DNA from: an uncultured Thermomicrobiales bacterium
GTDB taxonomy: Bacteria; Chloroflexota; Chloroflexia; Thermomicrobiales; UBA6265
Reading direction: 5' to 3'
Assembly: GCA_902806345.1 (NCBI GenBank)
Contig: CADCWF010000300.1
Span: 1 to 60,512 of the forward strand
DNA length: 60,512 nt
This document shows positions 35,434 to 44,619 of the stretch, in pieces. The notes beneath the pieces are model-generated. The model was not told where the DNA came from. It ran no database searches and saw only the letters and a list, made by a program, of their open reading frames with translations. Position 1 is the stretch's first letter, and each line of letters begins with the position of its first letter. The position numbers were made by a program, and so were the translations under genes.

Positions 35434-35670
35434 CTACGCGAGTTCGCGGTTGGCATCGCGGCGGAGGTCGGCCTGTTCGTCGAGGATGCGGATGTCCTCG
35501 TCCGCGCTCGCCCGGGGAGAGCCGCGCTCGACTGGCGCGGGCTGCGGGGCGGACTCCAGGAACGCGCCGAGCCTCGGCAGGCGGCGGAGACTGTGCGGGC
35601 GGGGCCGGGGCTGGGGGCGGCCTTCGGTGCCGCTCCCCGCGTATCGTTCGTTCGACGCCTCCTCGGCCAT
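35434..35670 (-). CDS. Probable antitoxin of the PemK/MazF-like toxin
   Basis: 78 aa, charged, Pro/Arg-rich first half and a helical C-terminus ADEDIRILDEQADLRRDANREL. No recognisable DNA-binding fold. Identified by position: it ends 6 bases before the toxin start on the same strand and has antitoxin size. ATG 35670. Confidence 0.55.
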   Translation of the reverse strand: MAEEASNERYAGSGTEGRPQPRPRPHSLRRLPRLGAFLESAPQPAPVERGSPRASADEDIRILDEQADLRRDANRELA

Positions 35671-35801
35671 TCCTTCCTCCGGCTCCTACCAGTTCGGGCA
35701 TGGTGTCTCGGCAACGAAAGCGCGCGACGATGTCGAGGGTCGACAGGAAACTCTCCTGGCGGCGTCGGGACTAACCTTACCTAATGTGGCGATCCGTCTG
35801 T

Positions 35802-36170
35802 TTATCGTGCTTCCTCCCTCGACCCGCCCTTCGCTTCTACCAACATTTCAGCGATGCGAGCGCGGAACGACGGCAACTCCCCGGTGGCGAAATGCCACGC
35901 GCTCGGATGATCGATCGTGTCGTACCCGTGGGCGATCAGATTGCGGAAGTCGACAATGTTCCGATAGTCGGGAATCGAAGCCGCCAGGGCGGGATCGCGA
36001 CGCTCGATGCGGCGCAGCGCTTCCCCGATCACCTCGAAGTGGCGTTCGACACCCGACCGGAACCACAAGTCCTGTTCCTACTCGGCGAGCGTCGCCGCCG
36101 CGACGCGGACGAGGATCGCGTCGCACCGCTCGAGGACGTCCCGAAGCAGTGATGGCGAACTCGGGTGCAT
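35802..36170 (-). pseudogene. HepT-like HEPN protein with in-frame amber codon
   Basis: Starting at ATG 36170 (MHPSSPSLLRDVLERCDAIL...) the frame meets TAG at codon 31 (36078-36080). It then continues without interruption as EQDLWFRSGVERHFEVIGEAL, and carries the HEPN RNase motif R-x4-H in FRNLIAHGYD. Without the TAG it is a normal ~122-aa HepT/DUF86 toxin. Re-initiation at a TTG (36068) would give an 88-aa C-terminal part. The preceding MNT gene has lost its stop and overlaps this gene, so the pair appears to be decaying. Confidence 0.72.
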
Positions 36171-36474
36171 CGTAGAGGACCTTCCGCGTCCTGGCCGCTT
36201 CGTCGGCAAACGACGGATCCCGTAGAGCGGAGGCAACGGCGACTTCGACTCGCCGCCCGAGAAGCCCTTCGAACGCTCGCCGGAGTTGGTGTCGGCGCTT
36301 CAGCCACGGCCCGAAGTCGTAGTCCGCGGGGTAGGTCACCAAGAAGTCGATGTCGCTCTCGACGGGATCCCACGCGGGCGTGCAGGCGGAGCCGAAGACC
36401 TCGAGGCGGGCGACGCCGAAGGCGCGGGCGATGGCCTGGATCGCCTCCAGGTTCTCCACGACCAGCGGGTTCAT
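35848..36474 (-). CDS. MntA-like nucleotidyltransferase (MNT), C-terminally extended
   Basis: The MNT domain (first ~105 residues) has FGSACTPAWDPVESDIDFLV, the G-S...D-x-D signature, and ends at RKVLYDAPE, where the family usually stops. The frame then runs ~100 codons more, through the first half of the HEPN gene in another frame, with Arg/Pro-rich non-conserved sequence. MntA proteins AMPylate a Tyr of HepT to neutralise it. ATG 36474 overlaps the previous HEPN stop by 4 bases. Closely similar to the first domain of the fused MNT at 36787-37473. Confidence 0.78.
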   Translation of the reverse strand: MNPLVVENLEAIQAIARAFGVARLEVFGSACTPAWDPVESDIDFLVTYPADYDFGPWLKRRHQLRRAFEGLLGRRVEVAVASALRDPSFADEAARTRKVLYDAPEFAITASGRPRAVRRDPRPRRGGDARRVGTGLVVPVGCRTPLRGDRGSAAPHRASRSRPGGFDSRLSEHCRLPQSDRPRVRHDRSSERVAFRHRGVAVVPRSHR

Positions 36475-36818
36475 CCGACCGGCTCCTCGAGCAACGCCAC
36501 GAGGGTGGCGTGCAAGTCGGGCAATCGTCGCCGGACGATATCCCAAACGATCTTGTCGTCGACGGCATGGTAGGCGTGGACGACCCGGTTGCGGGTCGCC
36601 ACGATCTGGCGCAGGGCGGGGACGCGCCCGGCGGTCTCGGGATCGACGCGGGCGAGGTGGGTCAACGCCTCGGCGAGCACGATCAGCCGGTAGATGACGG
36701 CATCGCGGACGTCCCGGTCGGCGACGAAGGCGGCGAGGTCCATCCCGGTCGTGGACTGGCCGATCGACTCGCACGCCTCCAGGGCGTCACGCAACCGCCG
36801 GTTCGTCTCGCTCGTCAT
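36471..36818 (-). CDS. HepT-like HEPN RNase toxin
   Basis: 115 aa, all-helical DUF86/HepT. RNase motif R76-N-R-V-V-H81 followed by AYHAVDD, where the Tyr is the usual AMPylation target. It overlaps the fused MNT gene by 32 bases upstream and the next MNT by 4 bases downstream, so it is in one transcript with both. Probably the functional toxin of the array. Confidence 0.85.
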   Translation of the reverse strand: MTSETNRRLRDALEACESIGQSTTGMDLAAFVADRDVRDAVIYRLIVLAEALTHLARVDPETAGRVPALRQIVATRNRVVHAYHAVDDKIVWDIVRRRLPDLHATLVALLEEPVG

Positions 36819-37473
36819 AGACGGGCTGGCGGGTGGCGTCGATCGCCTCCCGCCACCATGGCGTGCGGATGGACCGCTCGGTCACCACGTCAACCGGTCG
36901 CCCGAACAGCTCCTCCAGCGCCTCGGCAAATGCGAGGTACCGATCGGCGTAGCCCGGCACGTCGGTGTCGGCAAAGTCCGCCACGAAATCGAGGTCGCTC
37001 GTCACCTCGTCGAATCGGTCGCCGGTGGCGGAGCCGAACAGGTCCAGGCGGCGGACGCCGTCGCGCCGGCAGAGGGCGGCGATCTCACCCAGGTGGCGTG
37101 CGACGAGCGGGATCATGGTTCGTGCCTTTCCGCGGGGCGGTGCAACGTCGAGACGACCGTATGATGCCGCATAGAGCAACCGCCGGCTCTCGTTTGCGGC
37201 CTTGATGAAGCGGGGGTTGCGCATCGCCCCGGTCATGACCAGGTCGACCGGTCGGCCGAGCAGTGATTCGAGGCGCTCTTTCGAGGCGAAGTAACGCCCG
37301 AGCCAGAGACCAAAATCGTATCCAGGCGGGTATTGAACGAGGAAGTCGATATCGCTCTGCTGGGGGTCGAACGCCTCAGTCGTCACCGAGCCGAACCCCT
37401 CAGGCCGGATCACCCCGAACTCGCGGGCGACGACCCGGATGGCCTCCAGGTTGTCGGCGATCAGTCGGTGCAC
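36787..37473 (-). CDS. Tandem MNT-MNT nucleotidyltransferase fusion
   Basis: Two complete minimal nucleotidyltransferase domains in one frame. Domain 1 has GFGSVTTEAFDPQQSDIDFLV; domain 2 has LFGSATGDRFDEVTSDLDFVADF, each with G-S...D-x-D. They are joined by SYGRLDVAPPRGKART. Domain 2 begins at an in-frame ATG (37116) with GGAAAGG before it, so it may also be made alone. GTG 37473 (VHRLIADNLEAI), after CCGGAG, matches the start of the paralogous MNT; an ATG at 37521 is the alternative. Domain 2 would serve the HEPN gene that follows; domain 1 has no HEPN of its own. Confidence 0.82.
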   Translation of the reverse strand: MHRLIADNLEAIRVVAREFGVIRPEGFGSVTTEAFDPQQSDIDFLVQYPPGYDFGLWLGRYFASKERLESLLGRPVDLVMTGAMRNPRFIKAANESRRLLYAASYGRLDVAPPRGKARTMIPLVARHLGEIAALCRRDGVRRLDLFGSATGDRFDEVTSDLDFVADFADTDVPGYADRYLAFAEALEELFGRPVDVVTERSIRTPWWREAIDATRQPVYDERDEPAVA

Positions 37474-37579
37474 GGGGTGCTCCGGTCGGCAATTCTCCGG
37501 GACTCTCCGGACGCTCCGCATCCTCGACGAAGCGTAGCACCGACCGCACGAAGACCGGTCGATGGGGGACCGGTCGCCA

Positions 37580-37603
37580 GTGTACGTACACCTGCGCTAT
37601 ACT
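37580..37603 (+). promoter_or_regulatory. Palindrome and -10 element before the NarL-type regulator
   Basis: Perfect 12-bp palindrome GTGTACGTACAC (37580-37591), then TATACT (37598-37603), a good -10 match, about 55 bases before the GTG start. The palindrome occupies the -35/-10 spacer, as expected for an operator. No strong -35 is seen. Confidence 0.5.
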
Positions 37604-37657
37604 CGCCTTGAGTGGTGACCGGCCGGCACAGCCGCCGGCCTCGGGGAGGAGCGCGGG

Positions 37658-38386
37658 GTGGGAACCAGCCAAGGTCAGGGACAGAACCCGAGCCAGATCA
37701 GGAACCGGACCGGGGTGGTGATCGTCGACGACCAGCCGATCTACCGCGGTGGCGCCCGGGCGGCGCTGGAGGGCGACCCCGCGCTGCTGGTGCTGGGCGA
37801 GACCGCCGGCGACCCCAGCGCCCTCGACCGCGTCGTCCAGGCGCAGCCGGACGCGGTCGTCGTCGGCCTCAACCCGCCGGCGCTGGCCGGGCTCGACGCC
37901 CTCCGCCACCTGCGGCGACGGCTGCCCCAGGTGGCCCTCGTCGCCCTGGCGATGCACCCCGACGACGGCCTCCGCCGCGAGGCCGAGGCGGCCGGCGCCA
38001 ACGCCTGGGCGGCGAAGACGGTCGAGGGCGACGAGCTGCACGAGGCGCTGCGCTCGGCGCTGGCCGCGGTCCGCCCCGGGAAGGGGAACGAAGGGGGTGT
38101 CCGCGCCCTCGCCTCGGCCCGCAACGGGCGCGGCACCGGAACCGGCCGGCCACTCCTCTCCCGCCGCGAGACGGAGATCCTCCACCTGGTCGCCGAGGGC
38201 CAGAGCAACAAGGAGATCGCCGCCGTCCTCGGCATCTCCGACCAGACGGTCAAGAACAACATCACCTCGCTGCTGCGCAAGCTCGGCGTCCACGACCGGA
38301 CCCAGGCGGTGATCCACGCCCTGCGCCACGGCTGGATTGAGGCGGCTCCCGCCGACCCGCGGGCGGAGCGGATGGGGGCGGACTGA
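37658..38386 (+). CDS. NarL/FixJ-type regulator with atypical receiver domain
   Basis: 242 aa. Receiver-like domain (~18-140) with the acidic pair VIVDDQP (D24, D25) and the Lys AAKTVEGDE (K120). The phospho-acceptor Asp is Gly70 (DAVVVGLNPP), and the switch Thr/Ser is Ala (VALAMHPDD). Phosphorylation as in normal response regulators is unlikely. C-terminal LuxR helix-turn-helix (~166-226: LLSRRETEILHLVAEGQSNK, VLGISDQTVKNNITSLLRKL). GTG 37658 after GGGGAGGA. No histidine kinase nearby. Confidence 0.9.
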   Translation: MGTSQGQGQNPSQIRNRTGVVIVDDQPIYRGGARAALEGDPALLVLGETAGDPSALDRVVQAQPDAVVVGLNPPALAGLDALRHLRRRLPQVALVALAMHPDDGLRREAEAAGANAWAAKTVEGDELHEALRSALAAVRPGKGNEGGVRALASARNGRGTGTGRPLLSRRETEILHLVAEGQSNKEIAAVLGISDQTVKNNITSLLRKLGVHDRTQAVIHALRHGWIEAAPADPRAERMGAD

Positions 38387-38543
38387 GCGCGGGTCCGCTC
38401 GGCCGCGACACCTTCTCGGGCGCGGCCCCCTCTCGACCGCGAATCGGCCCGGTGGCCGCCCGCCGGACAACACGGCAGAACCCCTCGCCGCCAACTCGCC
38501 CGCAAAGGAGACCGGTGGCCTCGTCGTTGGCCGCTCGGCCGTG

Positions 38544-39503
38544 TTACGTCGTGAGGTGGTACCTGGGGAGTTCCGCCCCGACGGTGTAGTTGAGGCGGCC
38601 CGCCCGGACCATTTGGTAGACGTTGATCCGGAAGTCGGATGCCACCGAAAGCAGGAAGTAGGCGTCCCGGGGACTGAAGCCGTACTCCTCGACCAGCCAC
38701 TCCATGAGCAGGGTGGTGGCGGCGCGGACGGCGTCCTCCAGGGGGCGGTCGGCGTAGAGCTGGACGATCGAGTCCGGCTTTTCCAGCCGCGGGTAGGGGA
38801 TGCGCTTCCCCTTGAGCACCCCGCAGGAGAGGACGACCTCCCCGCGCACCTCGTTGGCGACGCCGCACCACTCGGTGTCCCCTTGGGAGCCGTGCATGTC
38901 CCCGACGTAGAGCAAGCCGCCTTCGTGGTAGACCGGCAGGAAGAGGCGGCTGCCTTCCTTCAGGTCGCGGCAGTCCCAGTTGCCGCCCCAGACGCCCTGG
39001 CCGACCAGCGACGACTCGACCTCGTGGTCCGGCGCCACGCCGATGGTGCCGATGAACGGGTTGAGGCTCCAGGTGCGGCTCCCCCAGTGGGCCATGCCGT
39101 CGCGGGTGGTGCCGCTGGGGCCCGGCTCGTGCTCGATGACGATGGTCGCCGCGTCCCCCAACTCCGGCCACCGTCGGGAATCGGCTAGAGGGCCGATACC
39201 GGGCACGATGCAGCAGACGCCTCGGGCATCGGGCACGATCCGTTCGAATTCGACGACCAGGGCGTCGCCCCGCTCGGCGCCCTCGACGAAGACCGGTCCC
39301 GTCACCGGGTTCCATCTCGGCGGGGTTGAGCGCGAGTAGGGTAGGGTCCCCTCTTCGGTCGCGAGGTCGTCCGCGCTCCGCACCGAGCCGGTCAGGAAAT
39401 CGTCGGTCTCGACCAGGAACGACTCGCCCGGGCGGACCTGGAGCACCGGCGGCACGTCGCCGCGGACGTGGTACCGGACGTGGCGGCGTTCGACGCGCTG
39501 CAT
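38544..39503 (-). CDS. Acetamidase/formamidase family protein
   Basis: 319 aa; hydrolyses short-chain amides to ammonia and acid. Family blocks: VRPGESFLVETDD near the N-terminus, NPVTGPVFVEGAERGDALVV, GNWDCRDL, LYVGDMHGSQGDTEWCG (metal/active site region) and a C-terminal YFLLSVASDFRINV. Isolated gene, 42 bases after accA's stop on the same strand orientation; no transporter or regulator for amides adjacent. Confidence 0.92.
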   Translation of the reverse strand: MQRVERRHVRYHVRGDVPPVLQVRPGESFLVETDDFLTGSVRSADDLATEEGTLPYSRSTPPRWNPVTGPVFVEGAERGDALVVEFERIVPDARGVCCIVPGIGPLADSRRWPELGDAATIVIEHEPGPSGTTRDGMAHWGSRTWSLNPFIGTIGVAPDHEVESSLVGQGVWGGNWDCRDLKEGSRLFLPVYHEGGLLYVGDMHGSQGDTEWCGVANEVRGEVVLSCGVLKGKRIPYPRLEKPDSIVQLYADRPLEDAVRAATTLLMEWLVEEYGFSPRDAYFLLSVASDFRINVYQMVRAGRLNYTVGAELPRYHLTT

Positions 39504-39545
39504 GGGCGGTTCCTCCCTGTGACGTGCGCCGCCCGGGCCGGCGCG

Positions 39546-40432
39546 TCAACCCGTCGCCGACCCCGACCCGTTCTGGCTCGGCAGGCCGAGCCGGACTTCG
39601 CCGGCGTCGCGCCAGGAGCCGATCCGGCGGAACTTGGCGTAGCGGGCGTCGCGCAGACGCTCGACGGCCGCCGGGTCGTCCGGGGGGTAAGCGGCGAGCA
39701 GGGCGCCCAGGTGGCGGCGGAGGGCGTCGCCGGTGGCCCGGATGGCCGCTTTCGGCTGCTCGTGGGCGGGGGCCGGCTCCGGGACGACCTCGTCGATCAC
39801 CCCGAACCGGTGGAGCTCGGCGGCGGTGATCCGCATCGTCTCGGCCGCCTCCGGCGCCCGGGCGGCGTCCTTCCAAAGGATCGCCGCGCAGGCCTCGGGC
39901 GAGGCGACGGCGTAGACCGCATTCTCCAGCATCAGGACCCGGTCGGCGACGCCGATGGCCAGGGCGCCGCCGCTGCCTCCTTCGCCGATGACGACCGCCA
40001 CGCTCGGCACCGCCAGCCCCGCCATCCGCAGCAAACTCTCGGCGATCGCGGTCGCCTGGCCGCGCTCCTCGGAGCCGATGCCCGGCTCGGCGCCGGGGGT
40101 GTCGATCAGGGTCACGACCGGGAAGCCGAACTTCTCGGCCTGGCGCAGCAGCCGCTCCGCCTTCCGGTAGCCCTCCGGCCGCGCCATCCCGAAGTTGCGG
40201 GCGATGTTCTCCTTGGTGTTCTCGCCCTTCTGGTGGCCGAGCACCATCACGGTCCGCCCGTCGAGGCAGGCCAGGCCGCCGACGAGGGCGCGGTCGTCGC
40301 CGAAGGCGCGGTCGCCGTGCAGCTCGACGAAGTCGGTCGTCAGCTCGGCGAGGTAGTCGAGGGCGTGGGGGCGCTCCGGGTGGCGGGCCAGCTTGACCCG
40401 CTCCCAGGCGGTCGGGGAGGCCGCGGTCTCGG

Positions 40433-40436
<4 letters not shown>
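39546..40436 (-). CDS. accA: Acetyl-CoA carboxylase carboxyltransferase subunit alpha
   Basis: Transfers the carboxyl from biotin to acetyl-CoA with AccD. 296 aa. Family blocks: [70 protein letters not shown] and [23 protein letters not shown] 40436 overlaps accD by 4 bases (ATGA). Order accD-accA on the minus strand. Confidence 0.96.
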
Positions 40437-41386
<950 letters not shown>

Positions 41387-41419
41387 CGCGTCGGTCCGTT
41401 TCCGGTCGGGTCGGTCCAT

Positions 41420-41748
41420 GCGCGGAGGGGCTAAAGCGGCCCAGCCCGCGGTCCCGGCGCGGGCCGGGGGAACGGGCAGGATACGCCAGCCGGGGTGGCC
41501 CCACAAGACCGGGGCGACCGTTCGGGCGGAGGGGACGGTCGCTCAGTGGGCGGGACCCGGCGGCTGCCGCCGCGCGACGAGGGAGAGGACCTGCCCGAGA
41601 AGGCCGGTGATGAGGACGGCGGGCTCCCGGACGGGGGCGTCGCCGCCGTGCGTCGCCGTCGCCCCCCAGCGCCAAGGCGAGGTTCACCAGCGATCGGCGG
41701 AGGAACGGCGCCGGCGTCGGAACCAGGGCGCCGCCGACCTGGACCCGA
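41420..41748. other. Gene-free stretch upstream of accD
   Basis: About 330 bases, expected to hold the accDA promoter. No recognisable protein, RNA or repeat. Confidence 0.4.
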
Positions 41749-42582
41749 TCAAGGCGTCCTGCCAAGCGCGGTTAGCAGAGGAGTTGGACCGCGACGATTC
41801 CGTCGGGGCAGCACGGGTGCTGCTCGTGGCCTGAAGGGCCAGAACCGCGGCCGTTCGAGACCGAGGCGCACCTGTGCTGCAACCCGCCGGAGATGCCGCC
41901 TGCCGTCGGGGCGGTTGGAAGGCCTCCTGCCGGACCCCATCCTCCGCCATCCTCCCGCAGACCCTCGCGTTGCGGGAGGATGGGGGCATCGCGCCGCCGC
42001 GACCGCCTGCCCGACCCCGGCCGTCCGCCCCCGGCGGGACGGCTCTGCCCGCGCCGAGGCCGATTTCGCGACGTCGCCGGACCCGATCGACGGCGCGCAC
42101 CGCCGCGTCTCCGGGATGGCCGAAGGTGCAGGAGCAGGGGGCCGGCTAATGGCCGCCAACGTCGCCGCCGCGCCCGCCTGCCGCGGGTGGGTGCTTCCAT
42201 GCACGGTACGTTTCGGTCGGATACCCCTCCGCGCCCACGTGCCGGGAGTGGGGCACGCTCTTCGTCGGCTCCCCGCTAGCTCCTGCCCCTGGCAGCCAAT
42301 CCCGGAGGGCGGGAGTCGACCCCGGCTTGGCGGACCAGGCACAAGGTCGAGCCGGATGTCGGGTCGGGCGCGGGCCGCCGGTTTCCGCAGGGCCAGGGAG
42401 AGCGCCGGGCCGAGCACGCCACCGACGAGGGTGCCGACGGCCCAGACCGCGCCGCTTTCTCCCCAACGGGCGGCGTCGTGGCCGATCCAGACCCCAAGCA
42501 GCAGGTGGAGGACCGGGATCAGCACGACGAACAACAGGATGGAGACCTGAGAGTAGCCGATACCGAACACGCGTTGCCTCAT
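41749..42582 (-). CDS. Small two-helix membrane protein with non-conserved extension
   Basis: Only the first ~85 residues look like real protein: membrane segments ~10-34 ([20 protein letters not shown]) and ~45-64 ([20 protein letters not shown]). The rest is Arg/Pro/Ala-rich and probably a read-through of non-coding DNA, so the native end may be near 42330. Function unknown. ATG 42582; it lies 25 bases behind the MFS gene stop, on the same strand. Confidence 0.4.
   Translation of the reverse strand: MRQRVFGIGYSQVSILLFVVLIPVLHLLLGVWIGHDAARWGESGAVWAVGTLVGGVLGPALSLALRKPAARARPDIRLDLVPGPPSRGRLPPSGIGCQGQELAGSRRRACPTPGTWARRGIRPKRTVHGSTHPRQAGAAATLAAISRPPAPAPSAIPETRRCAPSIGSGDVAKSASARAEPSRRGRTAGVGQAVAAARCPHPPATRGSAGGWRRMGSGRRPSNRPDGRRHLRRVAAQVRLGLERPRFWPFRPRAAPVLPRRNRRGPTPLLTALGRTP
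41947..41983. repeat. Strong 13-bp hairpin
   Basis: CCATCCTCCCGCA (41947-41959), an 11-base loop and the exact complement TGCGGGAGGATGG (41971-41983). No T tract follows on either strand, so it is more like a dispersed palindromic element or a mRNA-stabilising hairpin than a classic terminator. Confidence 0.6.
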
Positions 42583-42606
42583 CGCCGGATTCGGGGCATG
42601 GCGCGG

Positions 42607-43947
42607 TCAGTCCGCCGCCGGCGCCGTTAGCCGCCGCTTGCCGACGACCGGCAGCAGGTGCGGCGCCTTCTCGACCGCGAGGATGCCGACGGTGGCGACG
42701 AAGCCGAGCGCGACGTTCAGCACCAGCGAGGGGCCGTAGCCGCCGGTGGCGTCGTAGATGGCGCCGTCGACGAAGGAGCCGAGGCCGAAGCCAAGGTTCA
42801 TGAAGGTGAACATGGTGCCGAAGATGACGCCGAGGTGGCGGGCGCCATAGCGGTCGGCGGCGACCGCCGCGGTCAGCGGCGTCGTCGCCGTCCAGGAGAT
42901 GCCGAGGACGACGGCGTAGAGGTAGACCAGGTTGCCGACCGGCAGGGTCAGCAGGAGCAAGAAGGCGAGCCCGCGCAGGGCGTAGACGAGGGCCAGCACG
43001 CTCGTCCGCCGGTGGCGGTCGGCGGCGAGGCCGAGGAGGACGCTACCGGCGATCGAGAAGACGGCGGTGACGGAGACGGCGTTGGCGGCGTGGAGGACGC
43101 TCATCCCCATGTCGTCGGCGTAGGCGATGAAGTGGGTGTTCGGGAAGGCCATCGTCCAGCCGCAGACGACGAAGCCGAGCGCGAGCAGCCAGAAATCCGG
43201 GGCGCGCAGGGCAGTGCGGAGGGCGACGCCGTCGCCGGCCGGTCCTGGTCCCGGTCCCGGTCCGGGCCCCGAGGCCGTGGCCGGGCCGGGCCGCGGTGGT
43301 CCGTCGCGGAGCAGCAGCAGGCCGAGCGGCGCCATCCCGGCCAGCAGGGCGAGGGCGAGCAGGCGGTAGGTCGTCTGCCAGTCGGTCACGGTCAGGGTCC
43401 AGGCGCCGACCGGGACGATGAGGAGCTGGGCGAAGGCGGAGCCGGAGGTGGCGACCGAGAGGGCCGTCCCCCGCTTGCGGTCGAACCAGCGGCCGACGAA
43501 GGCGGTGGCGTTAACCGGGCTGGTGGCGGCCAGGCCGAGCGAGGCGAGGACGCCCCAGAAGAGGTAGACCTGCCACAGCTCGCGCGCCGCCGCCAGCGGC
43601 AACAGCGCCAGCCCGAGCAGGGCGCAGCCGCCGACGACGATTCTGGTCGGTCCGATCTTGTCGATCCAGAGACCGACGAGGGGCTGGCAGAGCGAGAGGG
43701 CGACCGTCCCCAGGAGGACGGCGCCGGTCAGCTCGGCGCGGTCCCAGCCGAACTGCTCGGAGACGGGCTTGAGGACAATGCCGAAGAGGAAGCGGGCACC
43801 GCTGGCGACCATCAGGATGACGGTCAGCGCGGCGACGATCGTCCAGGCACGGGGGCCGTCGACGCCGGAACCGGAGCCGGCGTCGTCGTCGCCACCGGGC
43901 TCCCGGGTGCGCTTGGGGCGGACGAGCTTCGGGGAGGGGTCGGCCAC
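42607..43947 (-). CDS. MFS transporter, oxalate/monocarboxylate-like
   Basis: 446 aa, 12 predicted membrane segments in two halves. The loop-2 motif GLWIDKIGPTRIVVGG and a matching GLAADRHRRTSV in the second half are MFS signatures. It looks like the OxlT/MCT group (GWDRAELTGAVLLGT, long substrate unknown). The central linker has an unusual run GPGPGPGPGP encoded by a CCCGGT-type repeat near 43240-43270. ATG 43947. Confidence 0.88.
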   Translation of the reverse strand: MADPSPKLVRPKRTREPGGDDDAGSGSGVDGPRAWTIVAALTVILMVASGARFLFGIVLKPVSEQFGWDRAELTGAVLLGTVALSLCQPLVGLWIDKIGPTRIVVGGCALLGLALLPLAAARELWQVYLFWGVLASLGLAATSPVNATAFVGRWFDRKRGTALSVATSGSAFAQLLIVPVGAWTLTVTDWQTTYRLLALALLAGMAPLGLLLLRDGPPRPGPATASGPGPGPGPGPAGDGVALRTALRAPDFWLLALGFVVCGWTMAFPNTHFIAYADDMGMSVLHAANAVSVTAVFSIAGSVLLGLAADRHRRTSVLALVYALRGLAFLLLLTLPVGNLVYLYAVVLGISWTATTPLTAAVAADRYGARHLGVIFGTMFTFMNLGFGLGSFVDGAIYDATGGYGPSLVLNVALGFVATVGILAVEKAPHLLPVVGKRRLTAPAAD

Positions 43948-44047
43948 GGTCGGCGGTGCTCCGGCGTCGGCTGCCGACGCCTGCCCGGGCCGGCGTCGCC
44001 TCGGCCGGTAGTGTAGCCGCGCGACCGAGGAACGGTCGCCGACCCAC

Positions 44048-44530
44048 TCAGTCCCGGGCCGGTGCCCCCGCTCTTCCCTTGGCGGCGAGGTCGCGGGCGT
44101 AGCGGTCGAGCCGGGCCAGCTCGTCGGCGTAGAGCGGGCCGAGCAGGCGGGGCACGAGCAGCCGCTCGACCCAACCGGCGGGGCCGGGCGATGGGGGCTG
44201 GAGCGTCTCGATCCGGACCCGGCTGCCGCCGGGGGCCGGGTCGACGACGAAGCGCGTCACCGTGTCCGTGGTGGGGACGGTCTCGGTGAGCAGCCGCCCA
44301 GGCTCCGGCTCGTCCAGCCGCGCCTCGACCCGCCGCGTCCGACCGCCTAGACGGAGCGAGAACCGGACCATCGTGCCGGCGCCGACTCCGCCGGCCACCA
44401 CCTCGACGGCGGAGAACGCGGGCGGCAGGATGGCCTGGTGGTGGCCGTCGCGGTAGTTGGCGACGACGCCGTAGACGACCTCCGGCGGGGCGGCGATGGC
44501 GCGCTCGGCGGCGACGCGGATGGGCGGCAT
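44048..44530 (-). CDS. SRPBCC-family protein
   Basis: 160 aa, START-like ligand-binding fold: AAERAIAAPPEVVYGVVANYR at the N-terminus, GVGAGTMVRFSLRLGGRTR, DTVTRFVVDPAPGGSRVRIE and a long C-terminal helix. Function unknown; such proteins bind lipids or polyketides. ATG 44530 follows GGAAGGAGG. Confidence 0.85.
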   Translation of the reverse strand: MPPIRVAAERAIAAPPEVVYGVVANYRDGHHQAILPPAFSAVEVVAGGVGAGTMVRFSLRLGGRTRRVEARLDEPEPGRLLTETVPTTDTVTRFVVDPAPGGSRVRIETLQPPSPGPAGWVERLLVPRLLGPLYADELARLDRYARDLAAKGRAGAPARD

Positions 44531-44619
44531 CGGGACGGAGCCTCCTTCCGGCGCGGCGGGCTGCCCCCACCATGGCGCGGGCACCCCGGGCGCCTCCGGC
44601 GGCACCCCAGAACGGGTCG

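Noticed and set aside
35802..36068. Independent 88-aa HEPN protein starting at TTG 36068
   Set aside because: The upstream sequence in the same frame is HepT-like up to an ATG at 36170, so a gene interrupted by TAG explains the data better.
41749..42330. C-terminal 190 residues of the small membrane protein as a real domain
   Set aside because: Composition is Arg/Pro/Ala-rich, crosses a perfect hairpin and shows no conserved pattern.
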